Assembly (NCBI RefSeq): GCF_037975245.1
Contig: NC_092566.1
Span: 5,334,001-5,398,000 of the forward strand
Direction of reading: 5' to 3'
Length of the DNA stretch: 64,000 nucleotides
Source: Apostichopus japonicus
Taxonomy: Eukaryota > Echinodermata > Holothuroidea > Aspidochirotida > Stichopodidae
The notes below the pieces were generated by a model. That model had not been told where the DNA came from. It worked only from the letters and a program-made list of their open reading frames with translations, and did not search any database. This document shows positions 28,601-39,325 of the stretch, piece by piece. A program made the position numbers and the translations under genes. Each line of letters starts with the position of its first letter. The stretch's first letter is position 1.

Positions 28601-31600
28601 ACTTAAAAAACTTGGAACTCTTCTAAATATCAAAGAAGAAAAAAATTGTAAAATGCAGCTGCAATAAACATGTCAATGGCAATGCCAGTTATATCAGCAA
28701 TCCAGAGTACTTTAAAATTATGGAAATTAGTAAAAATGACCTTTATCATTGAAATTAAGCCCTGATTTCAAATATTTCACAAAATCAGACCTGATAATGG
28801 ATTTGAACACTCCAAGGAAATCGCTAATAGAGAGTGAAGACTGATGAAATATAAATTCAGACTTAATTTCTTCTACAAAACTTTGACAAAAATAAAACTG
28901 TTTTGATAGCATCCTCCACCAAATACATTGCATTGGGAGGTGATTCTTTATCCCTCCCATAAAATAAATAAGAAAACATAATTCGATTCAATCATTGGTG
29001 TGTTATTAAGGGAAATTATCAAGGTTTCAAGATAAATTATATCAATCTCCACACATACAGTACAATGAGAGTCATGGGACATCACACTCCCTCCAGTAGA
29101 ACTAGTTAAAACAGACTCAAGTTGTATACATATACTGCACGTTAGGGAATAATTTATCCATCATCCGCATTGGAAAATGCTATGCAAGATAATCAATGTT
29201 ATATTCTTTTGTCCTTTTTTGTATGTAATTGTGTATTTTGCTTAACTGTACTTTTGATTGGCCTCCTTCTCTGTGTGTTTACTTTAGGGAGTGGCTTCCT
29301 TCACTTCGTGTATTATTCACTACTACTTCATGTCATTTGTTATTTGTAAACATTTAACATGCATGTTGTGAAAACAAAATAAATTAAATGAAATGAAAGT
29401 TGCTACACACATGAAAATATGTATAGCAGTTGTTGCACATTGAAACATAAAATTTTCAGTATTTTTATGAAAAATGAAATTCATAAAACCAAAATAGCTA
29501 TTCCAAATGTCAACACTGAATTATTTCCTGCATGTAAGTGTGGGTGTATAGCTTTATTTGGGCAATCAGTGGAAAAATTGTTAATTTAATGACACTCATG
29601 TTCTTTCTCTTTGAGACACAATGGGAAGGATTTAATGTGACAAAGGGGGTGGAGTGTATGGAGGTACTGGTCTCACTTTGCCAGGTTTTAATTACTAAGA
29701 TTTTCTTTCTATTTTGTTTCCTCAAGTGAGACATACAGATTTATTTTGTCAATTTAAGTAGTGCAACAATTCTGACACTGCACTTTTCAATATGAAACTT
29801 TCTAGGACTTCACCTCATTTACCTAATTCATGGCTGATTGTTGACAAAATGCATAAACTTCTGATCGGGAGGATGAATGGGTTTAAGCACAACCTAAAGA
29901 TCTGCAAGCTTATGCCATGATTCTAAAATTTTCTAAGAAATCTGAAAGTTTTTCCGCTGGAGGTTCTGACCCCTCCCTGTTATTTCCAGACACTAATGGT
30001 TGGTTTTCATACCAAACAATTCAATACCTCAGAGAAAAATAAAATTATTGTTAAATTTTGAGTAAGAGTAACCAATATTGAATTTTCTATCCTATTTGGG
30101 AGCAATATTAATGACCTCCAAACTATGAACATCACTGGTGTCAATGTAGAATTCATTTTAAAATCCAGCACATTCAAATTCAACAATTAATTCTTGGAAA
30201 CATTGTAAATTAATTTCACACAAATTTTCTGTATCCAAAGGTTTAAATTCTAGCCTTTTCACACTTGAAAGCAACAATCTACCAAACTTGTCAAATTTAA
30301 AATGCAAAACGAAAAATTTAATTAATTGTTTATATTTCAACTTGTACATGTACTGTAGTCTAATTTAGATGCTATTCTACTACAGTAGTCCTTCCAAGTT
30401 TCTACGATGAAATAGATCTCTTCCTCATCCCGATAACAAGACAGAAAAGCAGTCAATAAAATTTTTCTTTAATCAATAGTAAGTGACGTCTTTCCTTGTA
30501 CCAAATGTTTAAGGAGTATATGAAAAGGCAATCAATAAATGTAATTTGCACTGCCTTTGTGCAAGAATTTCTGCCTACACTGTGAATCTGTATTAACTGA
30601 CACAATGTAATATAGGATATGGCAAATTTTATAGTTGTGAGAAAATATACACATCAAACAAAAAGTTTCACAGCTAGTTACTAAAGCACCCATGGTGAAA
30701 AAATACTTCCAACTAACCTACCAAAGTAAACTAGAATTGATTACTTTACTAAAAAATCTTTTTCATACTTATGACAACCTTCCTGCTGTAGAAACTCATC
30801 TCACATTTGAAACTAATGTAGGTAAAAATGCATATTCAGTCAGATGCTATAGGACTAGGCCCATAAATAAACACATATGAGCTCACTCAGTCAAATAATA
30901 GCCCTTTGCTTTTAAGATGAGTGTGATTAGTGAATTCGTAAGGTTCCCTAAAATGCTAGGTCTTAAAGTAAATTGTTTTTTCCTTTCCCAAGTATGGTAA
31001 GACCAAACCTGTAAATAGGCCTAGGCCTGGTGCTGAATCGCAGAGCTGTAACTTAAACTTTTATAAGCAAAATATTACTTTGAGCTGAAAGTCTAGCCCC
31101 TAAGCTTAAGATATGATTTTTTACGTGCAATGTTGACGCTGGTCTATCCTATCAGAGGATTAAAGTTAGGTAAAAACAGCTGATTGGGCAAGATGTGGTA
31201 TTTGTGCCATGCCATTGGGTTCAATTTTGTAACAGAAATTCACATAACTTGATTCCAAAGGCTCCACATTTAAATCATCAATTGCATGCACTTAAGAAAT
31301 ACTAAGGTGAGTGACTAATGAGTTAAGGAACCTTAAATTTCCAAAACATAAATTTTTTAGACTTTTCATAAATATTTCATCATCATCATCAGCTTCAGAC
31401 ACTTCATCGCTCAATAGTTCAACGTAAACATGACAGTGACAAAATTTGTGGAAAATATCATATTGTCCTAGGCACTAATTATGTTTCTTAACACCTTTAG
31501 GATAAGTTAACCCTAGCCTCCCTCAAGTCAAGTTGTGCTTTGACCCAGGCTAGTTAGGTTAGGCCCTAGGCCTAAACTAAGAAATGGATAGGCTAAATTA

Positions 31601-31922
31601 TTAATAATTGAGTCTTACCAGGTGAAATTTGGATTTGGAGCATAAGTTCCAGTTTCTTACGATCCACCCTAAAGCGTTCCTCTACGTGACCTGGCTCAAG
31701 TTCAACTCTCTCGTAATAGCCTGCTTTCTGAACCTGTATTTCATTTTGATTAATAATGATATTACTAACGTTAGTATCTACAGCTGGCTCTATTGAATCA
31801 CCAGTGGAGTTGGTGTCGTCTGACAGAGAGCCGTTGTTGAAATCGTCCTTTCGCCTTTCAGTTTCAGAAATGGCAAGTTCTCCTGAACGGGATGCAGGGT
31901 CGTCGTCATTGATATTCGCCAT
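1483..31922 (-). CDS. BICC1: Bicaudal-C homologue (BICC1), 5' part, five coding exons
   Basis: Gene-level entry; coding parts are 31619-31922, 13419-13465, 10767-10836, 2995-3074 and 1483-1698. Seen: the exons splice with GT-AG signals and continuous frame into 239 residues. An acidic, Ser/Asn-rich N-terminus is followed by ERFRVDRKKLELMLQ, a first KH-like unit (SGEEFFQR, ISWPSRLKIGAKSKK, DPHIKVTG, IMSVLDTK) and a KH domain with HIIGKGGN, VMEETGCHIHFPDSNR and KSNQVSIAGQ. This order and wording match BICC1. Known: Bicaudal-C proteins bind mRNA through KH domains, self-assemble through a C-terminal SAM domain, recruit CCR4-NOT to silence transcripts, and act in polarity, cilia and kidney or ectoderm patterning. 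The remaining KH and SAM exons must lie left of position 1. No frameshift or internal stop was seen. The family call is secure; UTR limits are not known. Confidence 0.93.
1699..2994 (-). other. BICC1 intron 4
   Basis: AT-rich intron with an A run near 2187 and a G-rich run near 2550. No coding or structured feature was recognised. Confidence 0.8.
2995..3074 (-). CDS. BICC1: BICC1 coding exon 4
   Basis: An 80-bp exon, acceptor CAAATAG and donor AAG/GTAAGTC, encoding (D)PHIKVTGKPEKVAAAKTKI and MSVLDTK. It corresponds to the end of the first KH-like unit of BICC1 (DPHIKVSG...MSVLDTK). Phases fit both neighbours. Confidence 0.95.
4497..4567 (+). repeat. 70-bp dispersed repeat, copy A
   Basis: Shares GTACACTGTAGGAGAGATGT, then GTAG.TTNGTGAATAGAA and TTTTGGGGGTGATACC with 17509-17577 in the same orientation. 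Confidence 0.75.
7334..7560 (+). mobile_element. Non-LTR retrotransposon 3' tail (RT C-terminus remnant)
   Basis: The frame starting near 7360 reads ADPVLWNSLPSHIRNSNYV, then TLFKKQLKTYLFN and a stop. This is the typical end of CR1/Jockey-type reverse-transcriptase polyproteins (LWNSLP...FK..LK..LF). A short untranslated stretch follows and then (GTAT)n at 7549-7565, a typical microsatellite tail. The upstream RT domain is absent, so this is a 5'-truncated copy. Confidence 0.75.
10767..10836 (-). CDS. BICC1: BICC1 coding exon 3
   Basis: A 70-bp exon, acceptor CATGTATAG and donor AAAG/GTTAGT, encoding IMDETDTTISWPSRLKIGAK plus SKK. It is nearly identical in pattern to the BICC1 run IMEETNTQIAWPSKLKIGAKSKK. 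It starts in phase 0 and ends in phase 1, fitting exon 4. Confidence 0.95.
10837..13418 (-). other. BICC1 intron 2
   Basis: A 2.6 kb AT-rich intron with a purine-rich stretch near 11110-11220. No coding feature was recognised. Confidence 0.8.
13419..13465 (-). CDS. BICC1: BICC1 coding exon 2 (47 bp)
   Basis: A short exon, acceptor TTTTCCAG and donor AGA/GTGAGT, encoding (D)LAECTFESGEEFFQR. It matches the BICC1 segment that ends in SGEDFFQ, at the start of the first KH-like unit. It takes phase 1 from exon 1 and ends in phase 0. It sits between an 18 kb and a 2.6 kb intron, so automatic annotation could easily miss it. Confidence 0.9.
15741..16087 (+). repeat. Tandem duplication, unit 1
   Basis: Period about 347 bp. 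Both units share CTTTAATACC, GTGACTTTTCCATGCTCGTT, GCTAAAGTTCCAG and AATGAACGGCAGTGTTACTA, with scattered substitutions and small indels. Confidence 0.85.
16088..16432 (+). repeat. Tandem duplication, unit 2
   Basis: Second unit of the 347-bp direct repeat; it ends near CACCCTAAATAAAG. It is diverged from unit 1 at many sites, so the duplication is not recent. Confidence 0.85.
17509..17577 (+). repeat. 70-bp dispersed repeat, copy B
   Basis: Same-orientation copy of 4497-4567 with a handful of substitutions. It lies in BICC1 intron 1. Confidence 0.75.
21727..22070. mobile_element. Possible non-autonomous DNA transposon
   Basis: The left end CAGTGGCAGTGCTATGGGTG and the right end (CCCC)nATTGCCTTGGCTAG resemble the CAGTGGCGTAGCC-plus-G-run termini of many animal hAT-like elements. 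The termini are only loosely complementary and no transposase is present. Tentative. Confidence 0.3.
25557..25960 (-). mobile_element. CR1/L2-like retrotransposon 3' tail
   Basis: The minus-strand frame reads RSGDPAFSVAAPSLWNKLPF, then a stretch ending FKRQLKTFL. This is the usual C-terminus of CR1/L2 reverse-transcriptase polyproteins. It is followed by AGCGCTTTGAAACGCTGTAT and an (ATT)n tail at 25557-25590, the expected 3' microsatellite. The 5' part is missing; a G14 run (25964-25977) abuts the break. Confidence 0.82.
26160..26240 (-). mobile_element. DNA-transposon terminus with G/C palindrome
   Basis: On the minus strand: GGCAGTGGCGGAGCCTCCAT followed by CAGTCAGG and a run of G, then GCGCATGCCCCCC. 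CAGTGGCGGAGCC plus a G run is a common terminal motif of hAT-like elements. The G/C runs around GCATGC form a perfect short hairpin. The opposite end was not found. Confidence 0.45.
31619..31922 (-). CDS. BICC1: BICC1 coding exon 1 (start codon)
   Basis: The exon encodes 101 residues plus one base. The ATG at 31922-31920 has A at -3 and G at +4, a good initiation context. The acidic, disordered start (MANINDDDPASRSGE) leads to ELEPGHVEERFRVDRKKLE, a conserved run just before the first KH unit of BICC1. The donor reads CCTG/GTAAGACT (phase 1). The 5' UTR limit cannot be set from sequence alone. Confidence 0.9.
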
Positions 31923-32560
31923 GATAGGGTCCTGTCTTAAAATCTGTATTTATAAGGCTATGATCAATTAAATCTCTTAGTCATTTTCATACTGTTCTTT
32001 CTTGCTGATTTCCTGTCGAGGTTTAACATTAGGCTAAACAAAGCCTAACTATTTGATGAGTGGCAGGTTGTCAGTGAAGCGACACGTTAGTTGCATGGGC
32101 ATTATAGTCTCCACGTGCTTTCCGTGCGTGTTTTTGCGCAATGTTATTTCCGTCCAGGTTCCACGGAAGTAATGTATTGAACACTTCCGTGCCAGATTCT
32201 CACGACTTTGTGGGCCTAAGTGATGTTAGTTCGCTAGCCCAAAGGACCTAAGCGAGTTTCGCTGTAAACAGAAAAACAGTCCGATATGCAATAGCACTTA
32301 CTGCTTCAGAAAAACTCGTAAAATATTATCGTCTGGTAATTCACGTCTTTTGGTGAAAAGGTCATCGCAGGTAAACAGCTTGTCGATGTTTTGGTTATTG
32401 GTTACACCGTTATACGGGAGTACATTATAAGCGCTGCTCCCTCTATAGTACGTATACATGTTTATAGTCAACCTACGCATACTACATGCAGTGGAACGGA
32501 GAAGGTGCTGCATTTTGATTGGTCGAAACTATGGGCCCGCCTACTTGTTACTACTTTTAC
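31923..32560 (-). promoter_or_regulatory. Presumed BICC1 promoter and 5' UTR flank
   Basis: Sequence directly upstream of the BICC1 start codon. It has more CpG than its surroundings (32090-32260), an E-box CACGTG at about 32114 and a CCAAT-type GATTGGTC near 32517. No clear TATA box was seen. The transcription start is not determinable here. Confidence 0.4.
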
Positions 32561-34144
32561 GGAAAGGAGAAGCTCAACAATTAGAGCAACAAATGAAAAA
32601 AATGACCAATCTGCGGGGTGGCTAATTGGTAGACGCTGCATTTGGAAGCACATACCGGATTTTTTTTTGTTGAGAAGTGGGGTTGGGTAAATGTTTGGGG
32701 GGGGGGGAGGTGGGAAGGGGTGGCGGGGTTGCAAAAAAAAAAATATTATATCTGTATTTGAAAACCTTAAGCCAGCATTTTGCAAACAGTATATCCAATT
32801 GCTAAAATATGAAAGTGATAACATATCTGCAAACTAGAATTTGTTAATCAAAATTCGCTACTTTTGTTCACCGCCCCGTGATTTTTCAAAAACATCGGGC
32901 CTATGCGTGTTGGGGATGGGCTAATGTGAGAGAGGGGCAGGAGTGGTATTAGTCTTCACTATAGGGTGATGTGAAAAAAATCGTCCCATTTAGAAAAAAA
33001 ATGCAACAACATCGAGATCGAACATGAATTGAAAATAGGAAGTTAAATCTTAGGTGCGGGGAACGGGGGGGGGGGGGGGTGGATGGTGGGAGAGAGAGGT
33101 GGAGAGCAATTTCAGTAAGGATTCTTTAAGCTCAGCTAAATAAGTTTTTAAACTCAGAGTAGATGTCTGTGAAACATGATAGGCTCATTATATAGGCTAT
33201 GAAAACTTTACGGTGTACTGTTTAATACAAATCGGATGTAGCCAGGGCTCACCACAATTTGAAAGAAGATGCATTATAAACCTAGTTTATAAGAAGCACG
33301 CGGGAGTTTCATGAATTCATGAATTACCTGTTGTGGCTCATAAATATCTGTTTTGTACAGGATTGTTTGTCCTATGTGATAACACTCACACCGCTTCAAA
33401 CGAACTGGTGTGAACCTTTCATTTTCTAAGAGGGAAATACTGAAGCCATATTCTAATAGCCTGGATGTAAAATTCAGGGTATTACAAGATTGTCCACGGC
33501 TTTGATAACTTGGCACTTAGTGATTTATATATTCTTTCCAAATCCTTTTCAATATTGGTGAGAACTTCTCTTTCTTAGATGGTTGTGAACTAATTGAACG
33601 ATTTGTCTGAGTCCGTTATCCTTTCTAAATGTGTCAACGGTTGCTCTAAGAATTTCAACAGGATTTGAGGTAACTGTGTGTCCAGCTTTTTTTCTGATAG
33701 GGTCCTCGATTGGGACTTTTTGTCCCTCATGATCCCATTTTCCACTATAAACTTTCCCAAAATAAACTTAAGATAAGTGAACGTCTTTGGTACCCCCCCC
33801 CCCTCCACTCGCCCCCTCCAAGATATTCCTTTGGACTTCGATTAATTCTGTGTATTTGTACTTAACTAATGACTTTGTCCAAACCATGGAAGTGTTACCC
33901 TGACACTTCTATATTAAGACTGTTCCGTAGTCACAAGCTCTGTTCCTCTTCAATCTTGGTATTTCATGTCCAGAGCATTGTGTTAGGGACATTCAATGTA
34001 TGGAAGCAAAATTACAGGTCTTTCGAAATAGGCGAATATGAGGATTGTTGTGAAAGCCAATCGCTAATTTATATTCAAAAAGTAACTTTCTACTTAGGAC
34101 ATACTAATGTTGAATTTAAATAATCTGTTTTATACATATATCCA

Positions 34145-34201
34145 AGTTAGAGGGCCTGACGTTTCGATCCTTGCAGGATCTTCTTCAGACTGAGGCTAAC
34201 T
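34145..34201 (-). other. Structured repeat with hammerhead-like motifs
   Basis: The minus strand carries, in order, AGTTAG, CTGAAGA (34182-34188), a perfect 5-bp stem GATCC-loop-GGATC (34166-34180), GAAAC, GTC and CTAACT. CTGANGA...GAAA...GTC is the hammerhead ribozyme core order, and AGTTAG/CTAACT could close helix I. Against it: one extra A before stem II, no real helix III, and poor pairing next to the core. Such CTGAAGAAG...GAAACGTC repeats are frequent near Penelope-like retroelement ends. Activity is unproven. Confidence 0.4.
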
Positions 34202-37200
34202 GTATTTATTATACACGAGTTCCATATGTGATGGCACTACCCCTTTAATTTCTCCGGTCAGCATTGCCGTGTCCTATAAAGGTGGCGTGCTTCATGAATG
34301 AAGTTGGTAATCTTTCTCACGGGAAGAATCTCGCAAATCTGATATAAATTCCGGCGCAACTTTTTAAATGTCAGTATAGTGAGATTGATCATGATATATT
34401 CTATGGGCCTTTTAGCTAAGATCATGTTTAGTATCTATTTTCTTTCCAAGGGTACCCATGCTACACATCTGACGGTTATCACACGGTCACCGTCTCGATG
34501 CAAGGGCACTGGAATTGAGAGTGGATTACTGTTAAGTAATTTACTTTTCGCTGATTTACTTGACGTCATAACGTCATGAATATATATCACATTTAAAAAA
34601 ATTATTTCATATACTTATAACTTTTTTTTTATGATTAAGTGAATTTGCAGCAACTTGCTTTTATTTCTTAACCACGGTAAGTACCACACCACAATTAGAG
34701 CAGTTTACATCCGCTCGAAAAGTAAGCCTTTGTCGGAAAAAAAGAGCTAAAATGACCTAATGTAATACTTGTTTTAGCATACCTATCAGTTACCATCATT
34801 GTTTTTCTGACTTTTTGTGAAAGAGCATAATTCAAAGAACAGATGGTGTGAAAATAGGGAGGCTTGAAGGTGATATAAACTATTTTAGAAAATCTTTGGT
34901 TAAATATTGATATTACTCCGGCAAGCAGATGGAAGGGTGGGGGGGGGGGGGGGTGCAGTATGCTAAACTTGCTCCTCTCAAATCTCATCTTGATATGGAA
35001 GTTTGCAAGTGCCATGACAGGCCAAGACCTCAGCTATCGTGTGGTGGGTAGGATATGCCAGTTGAAAACTTCTACCTATTCTTCGGCAAGTCTTAAAAGT
35101 GACAAGTTTAGTGTGTTTGTCGTTGTAACAATTAATTGTGGTGCGACACCTATATGTTCTGAGATCTCATTAGAATATCAACTATGACACACATTCTCAA
35201 AGTCGTAACAGAAATATAGCTGGAAATTTTAAAATTGCTTCACAATAGTTATAATTATCTCCAATAGATCTCAGATCTTTCCATGTTTTTTCCCCTCAAT
35301 AATGATCTTGTTCTCACATTTCCACAGTTTATTTTACAGTGCTTTTCCACCTATGTAAAAACTCAGTAAGCCGCACCCGCTCATGAATAGTAATGAGATA
35401 AATTTTTGCAAAGTACATATACTATGTTGTTACATCACCATACCAACTTTTATTGAGATATTGTGTTTACAAGCTAGCCTTCACATACACACACGCCAGC
35501 ACAATTGCAAAGGTAACTGAGCCTTCGTAACCAAACAGTCATCGTGTACTATCACATGAAATCATGTAAGTGATCTCGAAACAGGTTTGAGATGGGCCGG
35601 GTGGGAGAAGTTAGACTTCAGTGGTATACAAACTGTTCCCTGGTACCACACCTACCTGAAAACCAAATTTGTTCTGAAAAATTGGTTTATCCTAATATGG
35701 TGGCGCTATTACAATATGGCTTCATCTTAAAACTATGATAACATTTCAAATTTTAAACATTTATGATTAGAACTTGGTCCAGGTTTAAAGGAGTCTTGAA
35801 AAGGTGGTGTCTTTAGAAGCAAAGAATTCTGGCATCTGGCAGGTTGTTGGATGGAGCCCTGGGGGGGGGGGGGTTGAGACAGTACATGAGGCCAATGCAT
35901 GGGCCAGATGGACATTAAAACTTTCGCAAAAGCTGCAAAGTCACCCAAGATGATCACTATGCAACAATATACAAATAAGTTAATGAAGAAGGGAATGAGA
36001 AATTTTCATTGGTCACATGACTTTTAATTCAGAAGATCCTTTGGACGGCTGAAGAAAAGAAAAAGAGCCCATGTAATTTACAATATTCTATCAAATACAG
36101 AAACTAACAATTTGTTTTATTTTACAATATCTACAGAATGAGAGAGAATGAGAGAAATCAATCAAACTTGTAAATCAAGTCTGAAAAAGTATAAATAAAC
36201 ACGTCAATGTTAAACTTTACTGTTTCTAAATACTCCACACATGAAGACAAAAGATACACTCCCAATTCTATAATGACACAAACACACGGTGAATCTGTCA
36301 GGTGGGTTATGAAAATGCTTGTAACACTTAAGTATTTAATATTGTTCCCCCTCACCCCCTTTTTTTTTAAAGTCACATCAAGTTCTGCAAGGTCTTTGCA
36401 TTATAGTTATCAAACAGTAAATAATCATTTAACATCAGAAGTACACCCACCGACACAATTTGAAGAAGAAATATCAGACCCCAAACTTCTTCCTGATTGC
36501 GTATTTTCTTAAAGATTTCACAATCCTGCTAAGAGAAAAACCCCACTAATTCTGACATGTTATTATAAAACGAAATAACCATTTTTTATAAAAACTTTTT
36601 TACGATCCTTTCCAAACTTTACTGTAGCAATAATGATTTAAACTAGTTTAAGCCGAACTGCACCAGTCACTCGATCAGTCGAGTACTACTCATTACGAAG
36701 TAGTACATAGTATCAGTGTGAGACAAATATTAAGTGTTACATGACTTTTCTGGAAAATGTAACGAAACATGTAATATGGATTATCCATACAATCATAAAG
36801 CAAAGAAATTTTATCTAAATGTTGATTCCCATTCCTGGGGGCACAATTGGTTTTCGTCTGGAGGGGTAAATGACAGATGTATGGAATGGTGCGGGGGGGG
36901 GGGAGGGGACAGTGGAAAAGGACACATCGTTAAGAGGTGGGAGGGTCAGGCTGTGTTGTCTTCAATACTGGTAAAAAAGTTTGGTGAATCTGGTTTTCCT
37001 TTTAAAGTTAGGACAACAGTAAGGTTACTTTTTGAATGCAATGCCCAAGGAAACTAGTAGCAGATTATCAAAATGTTGATCTAAACATTTCATCTGTTCA
37101 GGAGCATCATTCTTGTCAATATTTCTAAATGTTTTCTTCTCTATCAATGCAAACATACAACAGCTTGAGATGATGTGTGTGTCATCATTACCAGCAAAAA

Positions 37201-37635
37201 TTGTGTCAATTTAATGATGCCCTGGCAACAATGCCAGTTCATCCTTTAAAAAATGTAAATGGACAAAAAGTCCCCAGTTTTACTTTTAAAGACACAAAAC
37301 CAAAAGTTCAAAACGAAAAATAGGTAGCTTACAAGGTGTGAACTATGAACACAAAGGTGGAGGTTAATACAGCATTTTTCATCTACAAATGTATCATCTT
37401 AGATACTATATGAACATGCTATAATACATGTTTAAACAAAAAAATCATGCAACAAGAAAAGAAAAGTGAACTCTGACAAGCATAGTTGGTTTGCATTGAT
37501 GATAGATTGGTTGGTAAAGACAGAAGAAATATTAAATATGAAAATCAAGACAATTGCATTGAGGGTTGAATATGACATGCATGCTAACTGTTTCAAGCTA
37601 TCAATAGGAAGTCATTCACAGAGTACAGTAAAAGG

Positions 37636-37884
37636 GTGTGAAGACTCCTGCAAAAAAGAAACGTCTAATGCCGGTAATCTGACCTAGTTTCGAATGCGGT
37701 GTAACAGAAGTGTTAGACACCACCAACGATCCGAGAAAATACACACACACAGCTTGCTACCCATCGGTAATTAGACACTAGTGTACAGTCATTACATACA
37801 GCTGGGGTCAATACCCACAGCACAGTGTACAAACGATGCAGCGATGGACATCTCAGGTCCAGCTAAAGATAACAAGGTATCACG
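37636..37884 (-). repeat. Long-distance inverted repeat, arm B
   Basis: Inverted partner of 1206-1461, about 36 kb away in the intergenic region. Small ORFs here are conceptual translations of the repeat and not genes. Confidence 0.75.
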
Positions 37885-39126
37885 TTTCATTACAGTACTG
37901 TCTTCATTTTGTAGCGACACAAACAAAACGTCACTTGCAAGCAACGGAAAGTTAACTTTTTCAGATGGCCGCATGCGGTTTGGGGCGAGTGTTCAATGCC
38001 TTTAAACTGCTTTGGTGTATTTACCGGATAGCAGACTGGAATTGAGTCTGTATTTCTCTCTTGTATTCTAGCATAGATGACTGCACTCGTACCTACTTCT
38101 GCCAATGACACACAGATTAAAAACACAATATTTAGGCTTTGTTGATATAAATGCAATCAAAATAATCGATGTTAGTTTCACTGTCTGTGAGAAAAATTAA
38201 CCGCTTCTAGTTTGCTCACCAATCTGTCGCTGTATCATTCTTTGAAATGTTGTCATAATGTAAGATTGTTTTGGGTGCTATGAAGAACCATTTTGAAAAT
38301 GTTTGAATTTGAATCTCAACAATCTACCTATTGGGACTATTAAATTACAAGGTCATCTAATGTACATAACAATAGAAAACTTAACATCAGGAGATTGGGA
38401 ATACTACAAAGTGATACAAAAGTGCCACTGAAAAACAAACAAACTTAACATAGAATTAAAAAAAAAAGGTATGTGGTTGATGCAACAGAACAGAAGATAT
38501 TTATACTCATTACTTTCCTGAAATTGTTTCGTTAAGTGTCCGGAAACTGGCAAGATTGACAAAAAATATAAACCCCCAAAACTATGGGTGATAATGGCAA
38601 CTTAAAATATCACAGAAATAGTTTCACTACATTCTGAATGTTCAATACAAAGGTTTTTTTAAATCGTTATATATCGTAAACTCAACAGAAACTTCATCAT
38701 TAGTTGGGGGAGTGGGGTATAGGGTGGGAGAGGGGTCGGAGTAGGAGGTATCCTTGAAATTACACAACTATTATATTTAAGAGGAAGGAAAAGAAAAAAG
38801 ATGGAAAAAAAAACAAAAAAACAAGGCTTGATGGCAAACACACAAAGGCAGCAACACTTGATACTGTTTTAAAATGTCAGTTTTAGTAATAATACATGAA
38901 AACATTAAACTAACTTAGGTCAAGTTATTTCCACAACTTTACAACAATTATCAAACATTCATATGCCAAGTATGTGAAACAAACAATGTCAAGTGATCAT
39001 GAAAGTTTTGAAACTGGCAGAATTTGCTTTCGTTAACATTTCACTCTGCAAACATCTGTTTACTTGAATAACAATTACAGAAACAGCCAATGAAATGACC
39101 TTTTTAATACAAGGCAGGATATATCA

Positions 39127-39325
39127 AGTACTGATCTCTCTGTAGATGAAAACAGTATTGATATACTTTTAGATTATCAATACATCACTCTATCTGCAGC
39201 TGATCAAAGTATCGTTCGAGCTGTAGATGAACTCATTATTCATACATTTGTAGATGATCAATACATCAGTTGATTTGCTATTGATCAAAGTATTGATCTA
39301 TCCATAAATGATCACATTACTGATA
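39127..39325 (+). repeat. 27-bp degenerate minisatellite
   Basis: About seven diverged units of 27 bp with the pattern AGTATTGAT...TGTAGATGATCA. Units vary but keep AGTA/ATTA-TGAT at the start and GATGA/GATCA at the end. All frames tried carry stops. Confidence 0.7.

Larger units (their letters stand above)
13466..31618 (-). other. BICC1 intron 1 (18 kb)
   Basis: A large first intron. It holds a 347-bp tandem duplication (15741-16432), a second copy of the 4497-type repeat (17509-17577), loosely repeated CT-rich sequence near 19200-19700, transposon-like ends (21727-22070, 26160-26240) and a CR1/L2-like tail (25557-25942). The rest is AT-rich with no exon candidates that I could support. Confidence 0.75.

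Noticed and set aside
33274-34123. ORFs of 70-85 codons that could be a retroelement body beside the hammerhead-like repeat
   Set aside because: No reverse transcriptase or endonuclease motif could be recognised in any frame.
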